This document shows, in pieces, positions 40,470-53,354 of a DNA stretch of 64,000 bases. The position numbers were made by a program, and so were the translations under genes. The stretch lies in assembly GCF_963675165.1 (NCBI RefSeq), contig NC_087382.1, positions 248,001 to 312,000 on the forward strand, in the 5' to 3' direction. The stretch's first letter is position 1; every line of letters begins with the position of its first letter. The stretch comes from Halichondria panicea. Its lineage: Eukaryota; Porifera; Demospongiae; Suberitida; Halichondriidae. The notes below the pieces were generated by a model. That model saw only the letters and a list, made by a program, of their open reading frames with translations, did no database searches and had not been told where the DNA came from.

Positions 40470-40990
40470 AGTTCGAGCATTCTTCCTCATTAGTATTCAC
40501 ACCTGAGTTTGCCAATGTGGTCAATGTCGATGGATTGAGAATTAAAGACGGCAAGGTGTTTGTTATTTGGAAGTGGCAGGTGCTACATCCACAAGACAAG
40601 ACGGTAATAATAGTGAGGGGAATTGCTGTTTGTTTTCGGCCAACGGAACCCCGGACTATTCAGACGCAGAGTCTTAAACAGTCACACACCATACCTTTCA
40701 AGGTGATCGGATGTATTAAGGAAAAACTATATCCAGAAGTACTCTGAAAAGCAAGTGTACTTATTGACAAAGGTGTCCCTGTACCTATATATAGAAGTAC
40801 ATTGAACCTGACAATCCTGTGACTCCAAATGCAATTGCCTTGTAGATGCTTCCTTTGGATACGTAGTGAAGGAAGCACGGGATGCTGTGTACGATGCCCT
40901 CATAAGGAATGACATTACTGTTGTAACATTCAAGTGGGTCAAATATGTCAGTGACTGGTATATACCGTATGGGCCCAGGATTTTTTTGCT
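40470..40990 (+). pseudogene. Degenerate HIRAN-like repeat-family ORF
   Basis: One frame reads FANVVNVDGLRIKDGKVFV and IPFKVIGCIKEKLYPEVL to a stop at 40747. A second frame further on reads FGYVVKEARDAVYDALIR and VKYVSDWYIPYGPR. The order and the NAIAL...GYV...AL pattern recall HIRAN-like ORFs common in sponge and cnidarian repeats. Frame changes between the pieces mean it is not functional. Family assignment is from memory and tentative. Confidence 0.4.
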
Positions 40991-41608
40991 AACATAACAA
41001 CGAAAGGTGTATGGCCATCAAATTAATGTTGAAGTACACATTAAGTACTGTTGTCGCCTAACCTAATTTTACGTTGATCGATTTCCAATGACTGCATTGT
41101 ATAACTCTCGCACGACTATAAACAATCATGTTCTAATAGCATTGTTCACCGCTCATGTCATTTTTTGTTGTACATTTCTATTGAAATTCGACCAAGTGCA
41201 GCAATAACATGCATCATATAATTATACACGTATTAATAGCTGTTAGCCATGAATATAATGCTCATGATTATCAATGTCCAATTTATAAATAGTTGTGGTC
41301 AGTTATATTGCAGTAACTTGTGAGGGAGGATGATCAACTGGCACATTGTAGTATATATTCGAACGTACATCAAATGAAGGCATTTGATAAAACAGTAATA
41401 ATTGATGGCAACGAGGGATCCATTCGTTTGGGAGAACTTTCCTCCAATTTTACTTGACGGTGTGAAGTGTAAAATGTGCCCACCATATCTCTGAAGAAGC
41501 ATTCCACATCTCACATCTTCAGTTGTGGAAGCTCTTGAATGCTTGATATCTCCTCAGTGCAAGTGAGAGAGATCTTTATAGCAGTTCACTCCTGTGTACC
41601 CATGGTTA

Positions 41609-41685
41609 GGCTCTTAAATCAGCCGCCCTTCTCAAGGTCTCTCCCCCTCTTCCTCAGGTAGGAAGGGCGGCTAATTTATGAGACT
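41609..41685. repeat. Hairpin of the GTCTCATGAATTAGCC family
   Basis: Left arm GGCTCTTAAATCAGCCGCCC, right arm GGGCGGCTAATTTATGAGAC, with a C/T-rich loop. It lies about 210 bp upstream of the CDV3 start. Confidence 0.75.
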
Positions 41686-41895
41686 GGCATGCAATTAACA
41701 CAACGGCAATTAGAGACCTGATTAGCAAAGGTTAAGTGCTTCGCGCCTCGGCGTCGCCTGTCGTCCTGCGTCACCCAAAAGAGCCTGTACGGGTCAAAGT
41801 TCAATAGCTGAAGTCTGTAAATTTTCGAAACAAGCTGCGGCCAGTAATTGAGCTTCTTACTTTGACCACGTGTAGAGAGACTGAGGCAAAACATT

Positions 41896-43803
41896 ATGGC
41901 TGATTTGGATGATTTTTTCGCCAAGAAAGACAAGAAGAAGAAAAGTAAAGGGAAGAAATTCACCTCAAAAACACCAACAACATTATCTGAGGTAATTTTC
42001 ATAAGTATTGATCTATACGGCTTGAAAAATGTAAAAATGTACGTACTTTGTGAAGTATGTATTTATACAACACATACTTTATACACATAATTATTAAACA
42101 CACACGTAATCCACCCACCCACCCCACCACTCACACACACAACACATAGCCGACTGTAAAACCATTAGAAGACGACTCGGCTAAGGAAGTGAAGATTGAT
42201 GATATTCCAGCCCAATCCAAGGTAGTGTCCATGTAGCCATATTTCAGTACACACAATTATTCTCAATTATGTACTTTTTCAAGTATTTTCAGTACTTATT
42301 CAAGGATTCTAAAAATGTGCTTTCTTGCGATGCAAATAATGAAAACACACGATCTATTATTTTATGTGTGTGCAGTCTAGTTACATGTGTTGACCTTTGT
42401 CCCCAGGACGAGGAGTGGCTGGAACAGACGGAAGTTGTGGAGGATTTAGAAGGAATTAAAGTCACCCCTCTCGGACAAGAGTGAGCTGCCGTAAAACGTT
42501 TCATAAAGACGCCACAGTAATCTTAGTGCCAACTTGAACAGTCTTGGCTGTTTCCACGTGGCCGCCGGTTAAAACTCGTTTATTTGTGCGCCAAAGAAAA
42601 ATTGTTCTTTTTGTGGAGCCTATATTAGAAGTTTACAGTAGCTGAGCAAATGTTTACTCTATGTTGTTGATTCGTTTGGCAGAAAGAACTACAATAGTTA
42701 CTGCCTCTATATGACCGAACAATACATGTACTTCCATGCATTTGTTTTGTGTTGAAAAATTCATTGCTGGATAAGAATGGGAAAGTACTTTTTAAAATGC
42801 CTGACCTCAACCCCAGGCCGTGGAATTGTTCAGACAATAGGCAGAGTGCAGTGTGCAGTGTACTATCTTCTTCTTAGCTATGATCGAAACATCAACATTG
42901 CGTATTGAAACGTTCCTTCATTATAGATGTATAATTATGTCTTATAACTAGTTAGTTGACTATAACTGCACACGTTCTGTGCAGGGAATCTGAAGAGGCA
43001 TCAAAGTCCTCACAGCCAGCAGATGACAATGGCGATCAAGATGGGGAAAGTTGTAAGTTAGTGTTACTTAGCATTACCAAAGGCGTATTATAAAAGAAGA
43101 GAGCTAGGCATGCAACAGTAAAACAGCAGAATTCAAACGTGGGCGGATGAATGTACTAAAAATAGACATTTATATTTTTAGCAAAACATTTATCTGCCCA
43201 CATTTTGAATTCTGCTCGAATTCTGCTCGCTACGTGTACTAGATAGGGAGTTACATGCCCTCCCTTCGTTTATACGCCCTTGATGTTATAAGTGTAAATT
43301 TGAGGCACATAATTTGTGTTAATGTTCACCTTTTTATGACCCACAGCTGCTGATGCGAGTAATAAGCCCACGTCAAAACAAGCAGCATCACCTTGGCAAC
43401 AGGCAACAGCCGATGACGATGAAGATAGCGAAGATGAAGAAGATCAAAGTAAGGCTAATTTTTGAGTACGATGATCTTTGCCAAATTTATTTTTTACGTC
43501 TTAGTACCCTTCTCGCTATTACATCGTTTGAGCAGTTATCTTGGCCAAACTTATTTTACATTTAGATTATCTTTTAAATGTTGCTATTACTTTTTCCCTG
43601 CAGCACCCGCGATACTGGTTAATCGTGTCGATGAATTAACATCACAAGGCACATACGTCCCACCGTACCTTCGTAGGGGTCAAGGGATGCCACCGCCCTC
43701 AGGGAGTAGCCGCCGATTCAAGTCCAAGGCACCGCCGGATATTCAAAACGCAATGGCTTTCCCATCTCTGCAAGCTAGTGCGACTACACCCAAGTCGCAG
43801 TGA
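41896..43803 (+). CDS. CDV3: CDV3 homologue (203 aa)
   Basis: Six exons: 41896-41991, 42150-42221, 42407-42480, 42985-43052, 43347-43448, 43604-43803; total 612 nt with phases 0,0,2,1,1. Start MADLDDFFAKKDKKKK matches the hallmark CDV3 N-terminus. The middle is acidic (DEEWLEQTEVVEDLEG; DDDEDSEDEEDQ). The end has the conserved TYVPPYLRRG and a PDIQNAMAFPSLQ motif, as in vertebrate CDV3 (GVYRPP, PEIYSDTQFPSLQ). CDV3 is a small, mostly disordered, widely expressed protein whose molecular role is poorly known. Exon 2 follows a CA-rich acceptor (CTCACACACACAACACATAG). Confidence 0.9.
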
Positions 43804-45940
43804 GTCAAGACTGTTGCTAGGGGAACAATCAGATTTCGTCGCACGTAGAAACTGTTATATTTATATCAACTCTCTTTCTGAACACAATCATTGAGTGTGT
43901 GCTTGTTAATAATTTAGTAAATTTCTCTCTTTCTTTTGCAATATAATTCTAAGTGTTGTAGTGCTTGTAGACTTTGTGTGTTGTGTGTTACAATAATCAT
44001 GAATACAGTAGACTCTCGCTAATGTGGCTCTCCGAAGTACGGTCACCTCGATACACCGGTCGTTTCGTTTGGCACGGATTGTTTGCTTGATCTTTACTGC
44101 CTAATGCGGCCACTTGCTATTCCGTACATGTATACGTTCTGACTGCCCCAAACTAGATTTTATACGTTTATGGCATAATTTTAAGCATAATCGCATGTTG
44201 TCCTATTATTCACTGGAATTCGTACAGTGATTAATCGTGTATCAGTAATTGCACGTTGTTAATGACGACGTGCAATTACTGCCTTGACGACCGCACGTTC
44301 GAATAACGACCGCGGCTAATTTTTTTACTGAAACTGCAGCTAAAATGTCCTTAAAACTGCATCACAAGCGATTAACAATCAATAGTATGGCTACTCGTGC
44401 AATAAGGGATTAATAGCTTGCACTCTTAGCCATACTATTAATTATACTAATCGCATGTTGTCCTATTATTCACTGGGATTCGTACAGTGATTAATTGCGT
44501 ATTAGTAATTGCACGTCGTCATACTGCCTTGACGACCGCGCGTTCGAATAACGGCCGTGGCTAATTTTTACTGAAACTGCAGCTAAAAATGTCCTTAAAA
44601 CTGCATCACAAACAATTAACAATCAATAGTATATGGCTAAGAGTGCAATATGGGATTAATAGCACGAGTAACAAGCAATGGCAAGGATACTAATTGCACG
44701 AGGCGTAGCCGAGTCCTATTATTCACTGTACGCATCACAGTGAATAATAGGACAACATGCGATTATGAGAATTGAGGTTTTGGAAGTACAGGTCAGTACG
44801 AATCATAGTGTATCGGCGTGATGAAAGTACTGGTAGTCTGGTAGTTCATTATTTCCACTGTTAATAATTATTCCATGCATGCATGGTCTTATACTGTTAA
44901 TAGCATGCGGCCATTAATTATAGTGTGATGTTACTTGTGCGACGACATGGGGTCAATGTGTGTTGTGTTTTGGAGGATAATGCGATTTGAAAAGAAGAAT
45001 AGCGTAACAGTGATAATAGGTAATGATTTAATATCTCGAGCATAATCTACCAACCCCTATTCACAGCTGGTACGCCCATGCATCCCCAGTTCATTTACAA
45101 GTACATTACCAGCTGGTAGCATCGTTGCATGTATATACACCCCCATGCATGCATGCATCCCCATTCACCCCTATATATAGGCCTTTGATCCATCGAATTT
45201 TCCACTTTATAATACAACCATGGGTATAGTAACAACCACGGATTGCTTGATGATACATACGCGTGTCGGACATTCCATTAAAATTAACCACTACGAGATG
45301 GAAATACCTAAAACTGGTCAACAGCACGCAAATAGGACCTTACGCTCGGAATAATTAATTTTAGCATAATAATGTATTTGGCATCATGCAATGTCCATTT
45401 TTGATAAAGATCATCATATTTTTTACGAGAATAATCGGATTTTTTATAAGAATAATATTACTGATTTAAGGAATTGTTTATACAAGCATGGAGTAGTGGG
45501 TCACAATTTCATTGACTGCAATCACCCATCATGCACTCTCAAGTCAAAGAATATTTTAAGTAGAGGTATACATGTATATATATACAGTAATATGTTGAAT
45601 TCGTGCACCGAGCAGTGTCTAACATCTAACACTCAACCTAACAGTATGCACAAAACATAAAATACATACACAAAGGGCGTCGCTAGGAAGCAATAAAGAG
45701 AACTAGATATAACAGGAACCCGTGCTAAACAGTACAACACAGGAATACAGGAAATGACTAATTAAGTGATTTAATATATTAAAGCGACGTCTGTGTAGAG
45801 CCTGAACTATACAACCTGTATTAAAGTGTTGAAGAACTAACCGGGCTGCATGTCATCAAACGTCCAAGACGGTGCCAGATTATACATTGCGTGTAAATGG
45901 CTTCAGGGGTGGGCGCTTTGAATTAACGTATATATCTGGA
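43804..45940. repeat. Gene-free stretch with a tandem duplication
   Basis: About 44186-44400 and 44446-44660 are two copies of one ~215-bp block (CGCATGTTGTCCTATTATTC...CTGCATCACAA), followed by an inverted piece near 44725-44765. The rest holds AT-rich text, TGCATGCATGCATC runs near 45140 and no supported exon. Confidence 0.6.
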
Positions 45941-45947
45941 TGTAAGA

Positions 45948-46318
45948 GTGTTGAATCCCCAAGCAAGATCGAACCAACACACCAACTGCTACAGGAAGCA
46001 TGAACTTGAAAAGAAGAGACAATATGAACAACGCGTCAGAGATATCGAACACGCCTCATTCACTCCTTTGGTGATGTCAGCCACAGGTGGTATGGCCAAC
46101 CAGGCCACTGTGTTCTACAAAAGGCTGTCCTCAACTTGGCAATCAAATCTAATGAAAGCTATATAGTATATAGAACACTGTCCTGGCTAAGGAGTCGAAT
46201 TACCTTCTCTCTCTTACGCTCCGCCATTCAATGTATCAGAGGATCCCGCTCCAGTCGTGGACAGCCGGCCAGCCAGGTCCCAGAATCACCCTTCAGTGGA
46301 CTAAACTTTAACGAATGA
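45948..46318 (+). mobile_element. 3' fragment of a retroelement-type ORF
   Basis: One frame gives CYRKHELEKKRQYEQRV, IEHASFTPLVMSATGGM and TVFYKRL; another continues WLRSRITFSLLRSAIQC, IRGSRSSRG. This order recurs at the C-terminus of reverse-transcriptase ORFs of repetitive elements in invertebrates (recalled, not searched). A frameshift separates the halves; no other part of the element is present. Confidence 0.5.
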
Positions 46319-46319
46319 A

Positions 46320-47850
46320 TATTCGGTTTTACATGACTTTAGTTTTTTCACATTAAGTTAACTCATTATCATTATTTTGTCATCACTTGTCCTCCAACTC
46401 ACTTTCATTTTCAAAAAAAATAAAAATTAGAGACGGATCGGCCTGGGATCGAGGCTACGCACGCACCAGCCCTGAAATTATCGACCTAGCGTTCAAATAG
46501 AAAACATCCGGGGATGGCTGCGCCAATACTTAGTTATGACATAGATAGTAGAGGATCACGTGAGCTTATGCTTGCAACGTAAGGCCTCTGGGACCGTGCG
46601 CGTGGCAACAATAGACACCTTGAGGTGTGATTTTACTGGTTTTGAGGTCAAGAGAAGCTTTTGAAAAGAAGCAAATGAGAGGATACTAGGTAAGTAAATG
46701 TATGAATAGCCCTAAAATTTGTCTTGAGGCATGGCTAGGTACAAAATGAAACATTATTACTAGCTAGAAGTCATGTTCACTCTCTCTTGGTAGCACACAA
46801 AATTTGAAGATTTTACAACACTTAGCTTCTTCTTTTTATTTGTGGGGTAAGAACTGACTTATGAATTGCATCTATTGTAAATGAATGGTCACAGTAGTAG
46901 TACATGATGGTAGTTTATTGCTTCAGCTATATATTGGAAGTGGGGATATCATACTTCTTGAGTTATTGACCGATTTGTTGATTCCACTAGCCATCTTTGC
47001 GGGGTAGCATCTCCATAACTAAGCTGAATTTATATTCGAGACTCGGCAATATTAAAGATCAATGTCCATATTATTGCTTCCAATCCATTAGATTTTGAAA
47101 ATCACTATTCATGCTCTGATTTTGTCACCGCAGTGTCGATGTGTGGCAAGAACTTGGACTGAGAAATCACTGGAAGAACATTGATAATTCATGTATAATT
47201 ATGTTTAGATCCTGCTTATACCTTTTATTGATTGTTCATTGTTGTCTATGCATGATCATAAGCTTGCTTAAGCTTTTAGTTTAGCATAAACTGCCATTAG
47301 TGCACAAAAAGTTTATTGCAAGCTCAGCACTTTAAGCTGCATCCATGGTCGCGGCTATAATTGAGGACGGTCCGTGTGAAATAGTGCTAATTGCCTGTGT
47401 TTCCAATCCCCTTCCTCTACTATCTATGGTTATGAGCTATCTTAGGACATCAGAGACACCTGGTGTGGCACTATGGTGAAAAAAGGATATTGCATGCAGC
47501 AGCCATGTAGGTACTATACAGTGAATTCACTCTTGCTATAATTATACCAATAGTATTGGTCAATTGCAAAACAGATGCCCTACCTATCTCATTCATGCAT
47601 GCAGTCATTGCAGTGACTCAACACTCTAGATATTTATTACAACGCATACACATGCGACACATCTGAAAGTATGCTTATGTAAAAATTATTTACTCCCCTT
47701 TGTTCATCACGTGAAAATTAAGTGGATGTATAAACGAAGAGAGCATACAAGAAAAATTACAATACATAACAGCTTTATAAAAGGCATGATGAGGATGCAC
47801 ATAACTATAAGAGGCCAAATTACAGCTATAAAATTATACAGTACAAAGAT
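46320..47850. other. No confirmed gene; one possible short exon
   Basis: Intergenic. An ATG at 46514 (MAAPILSYDIDSRGSREL) runs to GCAAC/GTAAGG near 46579, and CTAG/GTAAGT occurs near 46690. I found no continuation exon before the oppositely oriented Eph-like gene. It might be a non-coding or untranslated exon. Confidence 0.3.
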
Positions 47851-47852
47851 AC

Positions 47853-50244
47853 TCAAACAATAACGTCATAAACAACTTCATAGTCTCTAATTGATTCATA
47901 TTCTCCATCCGAATTTGAATCATTTGGTTGAATAGCTTGTCCGTACGAGGGATTAGATTGAGTGGTTCCTCCATACGAGGGATTAGGTTGAGTGGCTCCT
48001 CCATACGAGGGATTAGGTTGAGTGGCTCCTCCATACGAGGGATTAGGTTGCACCATATGCACTTCCTTGAGCTCAATCTCCATATTCCTCACACGCTTCT
48101 TGTAATACACACAGGCAATGCAGATGACAACACTTATGACAGCTATTGCAGCAATCACTACAGCCACAACAGATACAGTCACTCCCACTATCAGTTCATT
48201 TGCAATCCCATCAGTAGTTTGAACAAGTGCATCTCCTCTGGCTAGAATGAACACCTCCTGCACGGGGATCTGATCTGTTATGTTCGTCTCTGATGTTACA
48301 AACACTGTGTACGTAGTATCTGGAGTTAGTCCTGTGCATGTGTGAGGGGGGGGAGAGGTGATACTATTATGCTTGCATGATGATAATTATTGTATAGACG
48401 GAATTATTGGCTAGTTGTGTGCATGACTTGTTCAGTAGCTGCTTACCCTCAATCAGTCCCATGGTGGTGGTGACAGTACTAGATAGTGTGATGCTTGTCT
48501 CCCCAGCAACACTAAACCAGAGGTTATATCGTAGCTCATCTCTCCCCCTACCACCAGTGGACACTGGCTCCTCCCAGGCTAGTGTTAGTGTGGTACTGGA
48601 CATATCCACCACCCTCACGTTGAGTGGAGGGGACGGGGGAACTGCGTGGGTGTGTGTATTGACATAGTGAATGACACAACAATAGATGCATCAAATTGAT
48701 GTACAATAGCACACATAGCATAAGTAACGTCTCTTTGTAATCCATTCCCCAATGCAAGCAGCTGTTCACATAAGCATGCATGCACAGTGTATGCAACAGT
48801 AGCCCAACTATGCTGTATGAGGCAAAAACAGTAAGCAAAATCACAATGGGTCAGTTATTCATGATCAGCTGTTTAGATTATCACTAGTTTACCCAAAATA
48901 TCATCACTCACGTGTGCAGGGAAGGTCCACCTCTTGTGGTGTTCTGTAGTAGCCATCATCACAGGGACACTCTGCCAGACCTGAGGCTGTGCTGTTGCTG
49001 TTGCTAGGACATGTTAGACACTCCCCATTAGCAACACTGGCATAGAACCCAGGGTCGCAAGCTGTGTGTGGGGGGGGGGGGGGTCACATTCATTCAACCT
49101 AACAGGAGGAATCATGACAGCTAACTATAAATTCAGTATGCCATGTGATAGTCAGGCCATGCATCCCTTGCATAACATGCACCCAAACTTGCTATTGAAT
49201 GTAGTACTATCGCATTGTAAACTGTTATTATTAAGCATATACAATGGTGTGTCCCAAACTGAAATATGTAGTCATACTTACACAAACAGTTTTCTCCGTC
49301 CATGGTGGTAACAAACCCAGTGTCACACTCACACCTGCTGGAGGGTACAGCAACCCAGTTACCACTCTCCAAACACATGAGTGAGAAAGCATCACCTACT
49401 GGGCTGGAGTTAGCGAAGCAGGAGGCATTAACGTTGAGTTGTATGCCAGACCCCACTGTTGGAGCTATTGTCTCAGGGCGCACCACCAAGTTGACTGTTT
49501 CACTAGGGCAAGTGTTATAGAAGACAATCAGTCGAGATATGTGTATACAAGTGCCAGGATCTCTAATAGCGAGGTAGAACCCAGTCTCATTGGTATTGAA
49601 TCCAAACTGTTCAGTGGTTGTTGTGATAGCTCCTGAGACCTGAGTTGTTAAGGTTTGTATAAGTGCATAATTACCAGTGTCTATAGCAGCCACTGGATTC
49701 ACTGTAGAGGTCTCATATTTCAGTAGGTCAAATGTTCTCCTGCATCTTGTGCTGCCATCATCAGGGCATATGCTCTGCTGGTATTCAATCTGTACAGAGA
49801 CTTGCTGTAGGGGATATCCATTCACTGTTCTGTTGATGTGCTGTGTGAAGAGCCAGTTGTTCTGGGCCCCACCTGACCAGCCGCAAACAGTGACAGCAGA
49901 CTCACAGCTAGGTCCTTGTTCTGTCCACTGAAAAAGAACAAAAAGAGTTCAAGTCCCTTTGCATATCCATAACATTAATTACTTACAGATGATTGCAGCC
50001 CAACAGGGTTGTTACCATCAAGGTCCACTGTCTGCCACACTGGATTAGAGTTTGGTGGGAGCAACCTGCTATAGTGACTGGAGTCCATTAGAATCCTCCC
50101 ATTAGGAGGGTCCTCCACAACGTTCTGTCCAAAGGCAGGTATAGATACTGTACATAATTCTTGTTCATCTCCTGGAGCCTGTCCAGCCACCATTGTCAGT
50201 ACACCCAGCAGCAGGAGGTTGGTTATAGCTATCATCTTAGACAT
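47853..50244 (-). CDS. Kinase-less Eph-receptor-like protein with NPxY repeats and ITAM-like tail (575 aa)
   Basis: Exons 49987-50244, 49282-49927, 48912-49061, 48447-48641 and 47853-48331, phases 0,1,1,1, total 1728 nt. Signal peptide 1-21 (MSKMIAITNLLLLGVLTMVAG). Ephrin-receptor ligand-binding domain to about residue 205 (GRILMDSS, QNNWLFTQHINR, TGFYLAIRDPGTCIHISRL), then a Cys-rich Eph/GCC2-GCC3-like segment to about 350, one FN3 domain (about 353-450, LTPDTTYTVFV) and TM about 463-492. The 83-residue tail has four decapeptide repeats with NPSY at 513-516, 523-526, 533-536 and 543-546, then YESI (561-564) and YDVI (571-574) six residues apart. No kinase, SAM or PDZ-binding end: a TGA follows 574-VAL within the exon. 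Any ephrin ligand is inferred. Confidence 0.85.
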
Positions 50245-50249
50245 CTTTA

Positions 50250-52600
50250 TAAATGTGCATGCGATGCAGCTATAATGTAATGATTGAGCTGAGCCCCACC
50301 CCTCTCATTCTTGCAACTGTGCAATAATAGTTGTAAACTACATCACACAGATAGCCACAACAAGGAGCAATAATGACAGCAATCAGAGTGTCCAATAGTG
50401 TACTAGTAGAGGCTATAGTGTTCCTAGACAGTGAGAGTGTTGACCCCGGAGAGTGCTTGACAGAGGAGTGTGTTGTAGTCACTCACTAGTCCCCTCACAT
50501 CATCACACACTACACTGTAGTCACCCTCACCCTGACGAGTTGCTATGACTACCAGACAGTCAAGGAAAACAATGTGAACACATGTATATTCAACATAAAA
50601 CCAATATGCACATTAATTAGAGGATACACTCTTTCATGACAAAGTTGTTTTAACTAATATATAGCCTCGGTAACCCTGCAGTGCTTCCTAGAAAAGGGAA
50701 GTTTGTGGTTACGTTTTACATTAATAGAATCACACACACCCTACCCCACCCGCACACAAACACAGAACACACGACTGGTTCTCATATCTGGGTGCCAGCC
50801 AAATTTCAGGGACAAAAACATGGGGGCGTTAGCCTAGCCTCGAGACCAGCCGTTCGTCATAGCCCGGCTACCCATGGCCATCCAATGGCAACACGCAGAT
50901 ATGATTTTATGTTAAATGTCAATATGGAGCAAATATTCACAATAATTTAAGCACATGACTCTGAATTTCAGCAAAGACAACTACCGTAAAACCTCGATTT
51001 AAAGGGACACTTTTAAATAATTACGTTTTGAGATTTAATGTACACAAAATAATTATAACGAACTCTCTAAAATAGTGATCCCTCTGTTGTAGCGGACAAC
51101 ATGCCTTGTACCAACTTACTTGGCTCCAGAGCCCTCCCTCAGCAGAAATGTTTGTGAGTTCCAATATTCGCAATTCAATTCCAGGAAACCACACCCACCA
51201 ATAGCTTTGCATGTGAAATATCGGTGGGGGGTGGGAATTTATCCTATTTTTCGTGTTAACTATAATTATGCCCGCGAAAAACGCAAAATTTTGCACCCTA
51301 AGAAAATTTCCCGCTATATATACAGTACAGCGAACTTTTAAAGTTACTCTTAATTGATTAACTAGTGTTCAAGCTGGCGCTGTGCTAATGCCTCTCGCCA
51401 TGATTTGCTTTCGCTCAAAAGTATAGAAGAGGAAAAAGTGTATAAAATAATCTGTCTAAAACTGACTTGCAATTGTATAATTATGGTATCATTGTTGTGT
51501 TTTGTGGCTGCTTATACCAGGACCTCAAGGATCTAGGAAGCAACAAAGAAGAAGATTTTGTTTTCAATTAATTATAAGCGGAAGTGCATAATTATTTCAT
51601 AAAGTTAGCTTATCTATATAAAGTCACTGAGAAGAAAAGACTTATTACATGCATCTATTGTTGTATTATGTGGCTTTAATACCAGGACCTCAAGAAAGAA
51701 GAAAATTGGATCTGTAGTTCATGCAGTGTATAATTATAATATTTAAGAAGAAAAGACTTGTGTACATGCATATTGTTATCTATAGTAGTGTTTTGTGGCT
51801 TACCAGGCCCTCAAGAAAAATATGATTCTGCCAGGAGGATCTGGATCTGGGGAATGAGCGCGCATGCGCATTACATCCATAGGAATAATTAAAGGGTGTG
51901 TCCAAAGAGATCAATTTCACAAATGCCTACTGCTAGCTAGCTGTTTTAATTAATTAACAGGTATTTTCTGAGTCTTGTAGCTAACAAAAAGCTAGCGCTT
52001 TAGTGCAAGGCTAACTCATATGTTGAATAGAAAGTTTGTGCGGATAGATGATGCTATGAAAGATTCTGAAGAGACTGCAACAGCCTTCAATGTGAATCAA
52101 ACTAGCCATAACTCGAGAAAGAAGCTTTAGTTTGCTAATCCACGAATCAAAATCCAAGAGAACGTGGCTAGAAGCCTATAGAAGCTGTTAGTTTTCGTCG
52201 CATTGCAACCGTTGAGCAGTTACAGCTGGAACAGACACACAGACACACAGACACACACACACACACACACACACACAGTCAGTCAGCTTTACCGTATCCC
52301 TCGTGCGGCTACGCCTCGAGGCATAACAAGTGGTATATATGCGGTAGATCTATATACCGCTTGTTAATGAACTATAAATGCATGAGACTTCCGAGATTTT
52401 ATATTCATAGCCTAAGACTTTGATCAAGTGAAGTTTGCGTCATGCAAGCATTCCATGTTAACGACTTGTATGCATGCATGGTTAATGCAGTCCTTTATTC
52501 CATTTAAGGAATTGTTATAATATACCCATTAATTCAGATAAATAAGTGGGTCACATTTTCGTTTACTCATTGACTCCCATCTTTCTCACTCTCAAGTCAA
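50250..52600. repeat. Gene-free stretch with dispersed repeats
   Basis: About 51360-52330 is a diverged copy of 5500-6215, ending in a CA repeat and CGAGGCATAAC. Around 50983-51318 is an element starting CTACCGTAAAACCTCGATTT and ending in a GCGAAAAACGC / TTTCCCGCTATA block. No exon with support. Confidence 0.55.
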
Positions 52601-53167
52601 AGGATTTTCTCTGCACGAAAATTAGTATCATGAAGATCTCAGTGATTGCCACTGTGGCTCTGTTATCTCTCCTGCATGGCCGTGGCCTCTTCCCCATCCG
52701 GGCGACCATGAAGGCCCTGGCTATCAGTATGAGCAAGAGGTGCAGCTGCAAACAGATGGTTCAGGTAAGTATAGAATTATATTATGCCCTTCACAACACC
52801 ACTATCAGCATGACACCGTTAATACTAGCTATATGGTTCACATGTTCTGTATAATAACTGTCATTATTATGAGAGTAAACTTGCTGCAGCTCGTGAGCAA
52901 CGCTTGATGGATGCCCCAGCCTGCTGAAACAAGATGGCCCAGGTAAGTATACTTTCCACCATGCAACATAATTATAATAGTTGTACCATGGATATCATGT
53001 CAAGAGTGTATTGGATTTGTACTACCGAGAGCAGTTCTATGTATTCTCCGAGGACATGGGATTTGTACCCTGGAATCCTGAAAGATTCAATGGATATTCC
53101 TTAGTGTCAGAGCACATCATGGTACAAAGCATGCATGTACCACCACGTTATAGTTATAGACTAATCA

Positions 53168-53262
53168 CAAGGTTTGTATGGAATATACAGTGCATGATGC
53201 CCGAGGGCTTTGCCCGAGGTTTGAATGCACTGTATATCCATACAAACCGTGTGATTGGTCAA
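53168..53262. repeat. Long hairpin
   Basis: GTTTGTATGGAATATACAGTGC and near complement GCACTGTATATCCATACAAAC flank CCCGAGGGCTTTGCCCGAGG, itself palindromic. Confidence 0.75.
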
Positions 53263-53354
53263 TAACTGTTTTCTTGCATGTTGCTATTGACAGCAATTTT
53301 GAATTTATTATTACATGTAGCTATTAGCCATACAAAGAACAAGTAGAGTAGAGA

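Noticed and set aside
45391-45660. 89-codon plus-strand ORF
   Set aside because: AT-rich, asparagine/isoleucine-biased translation and no supported splice sites.
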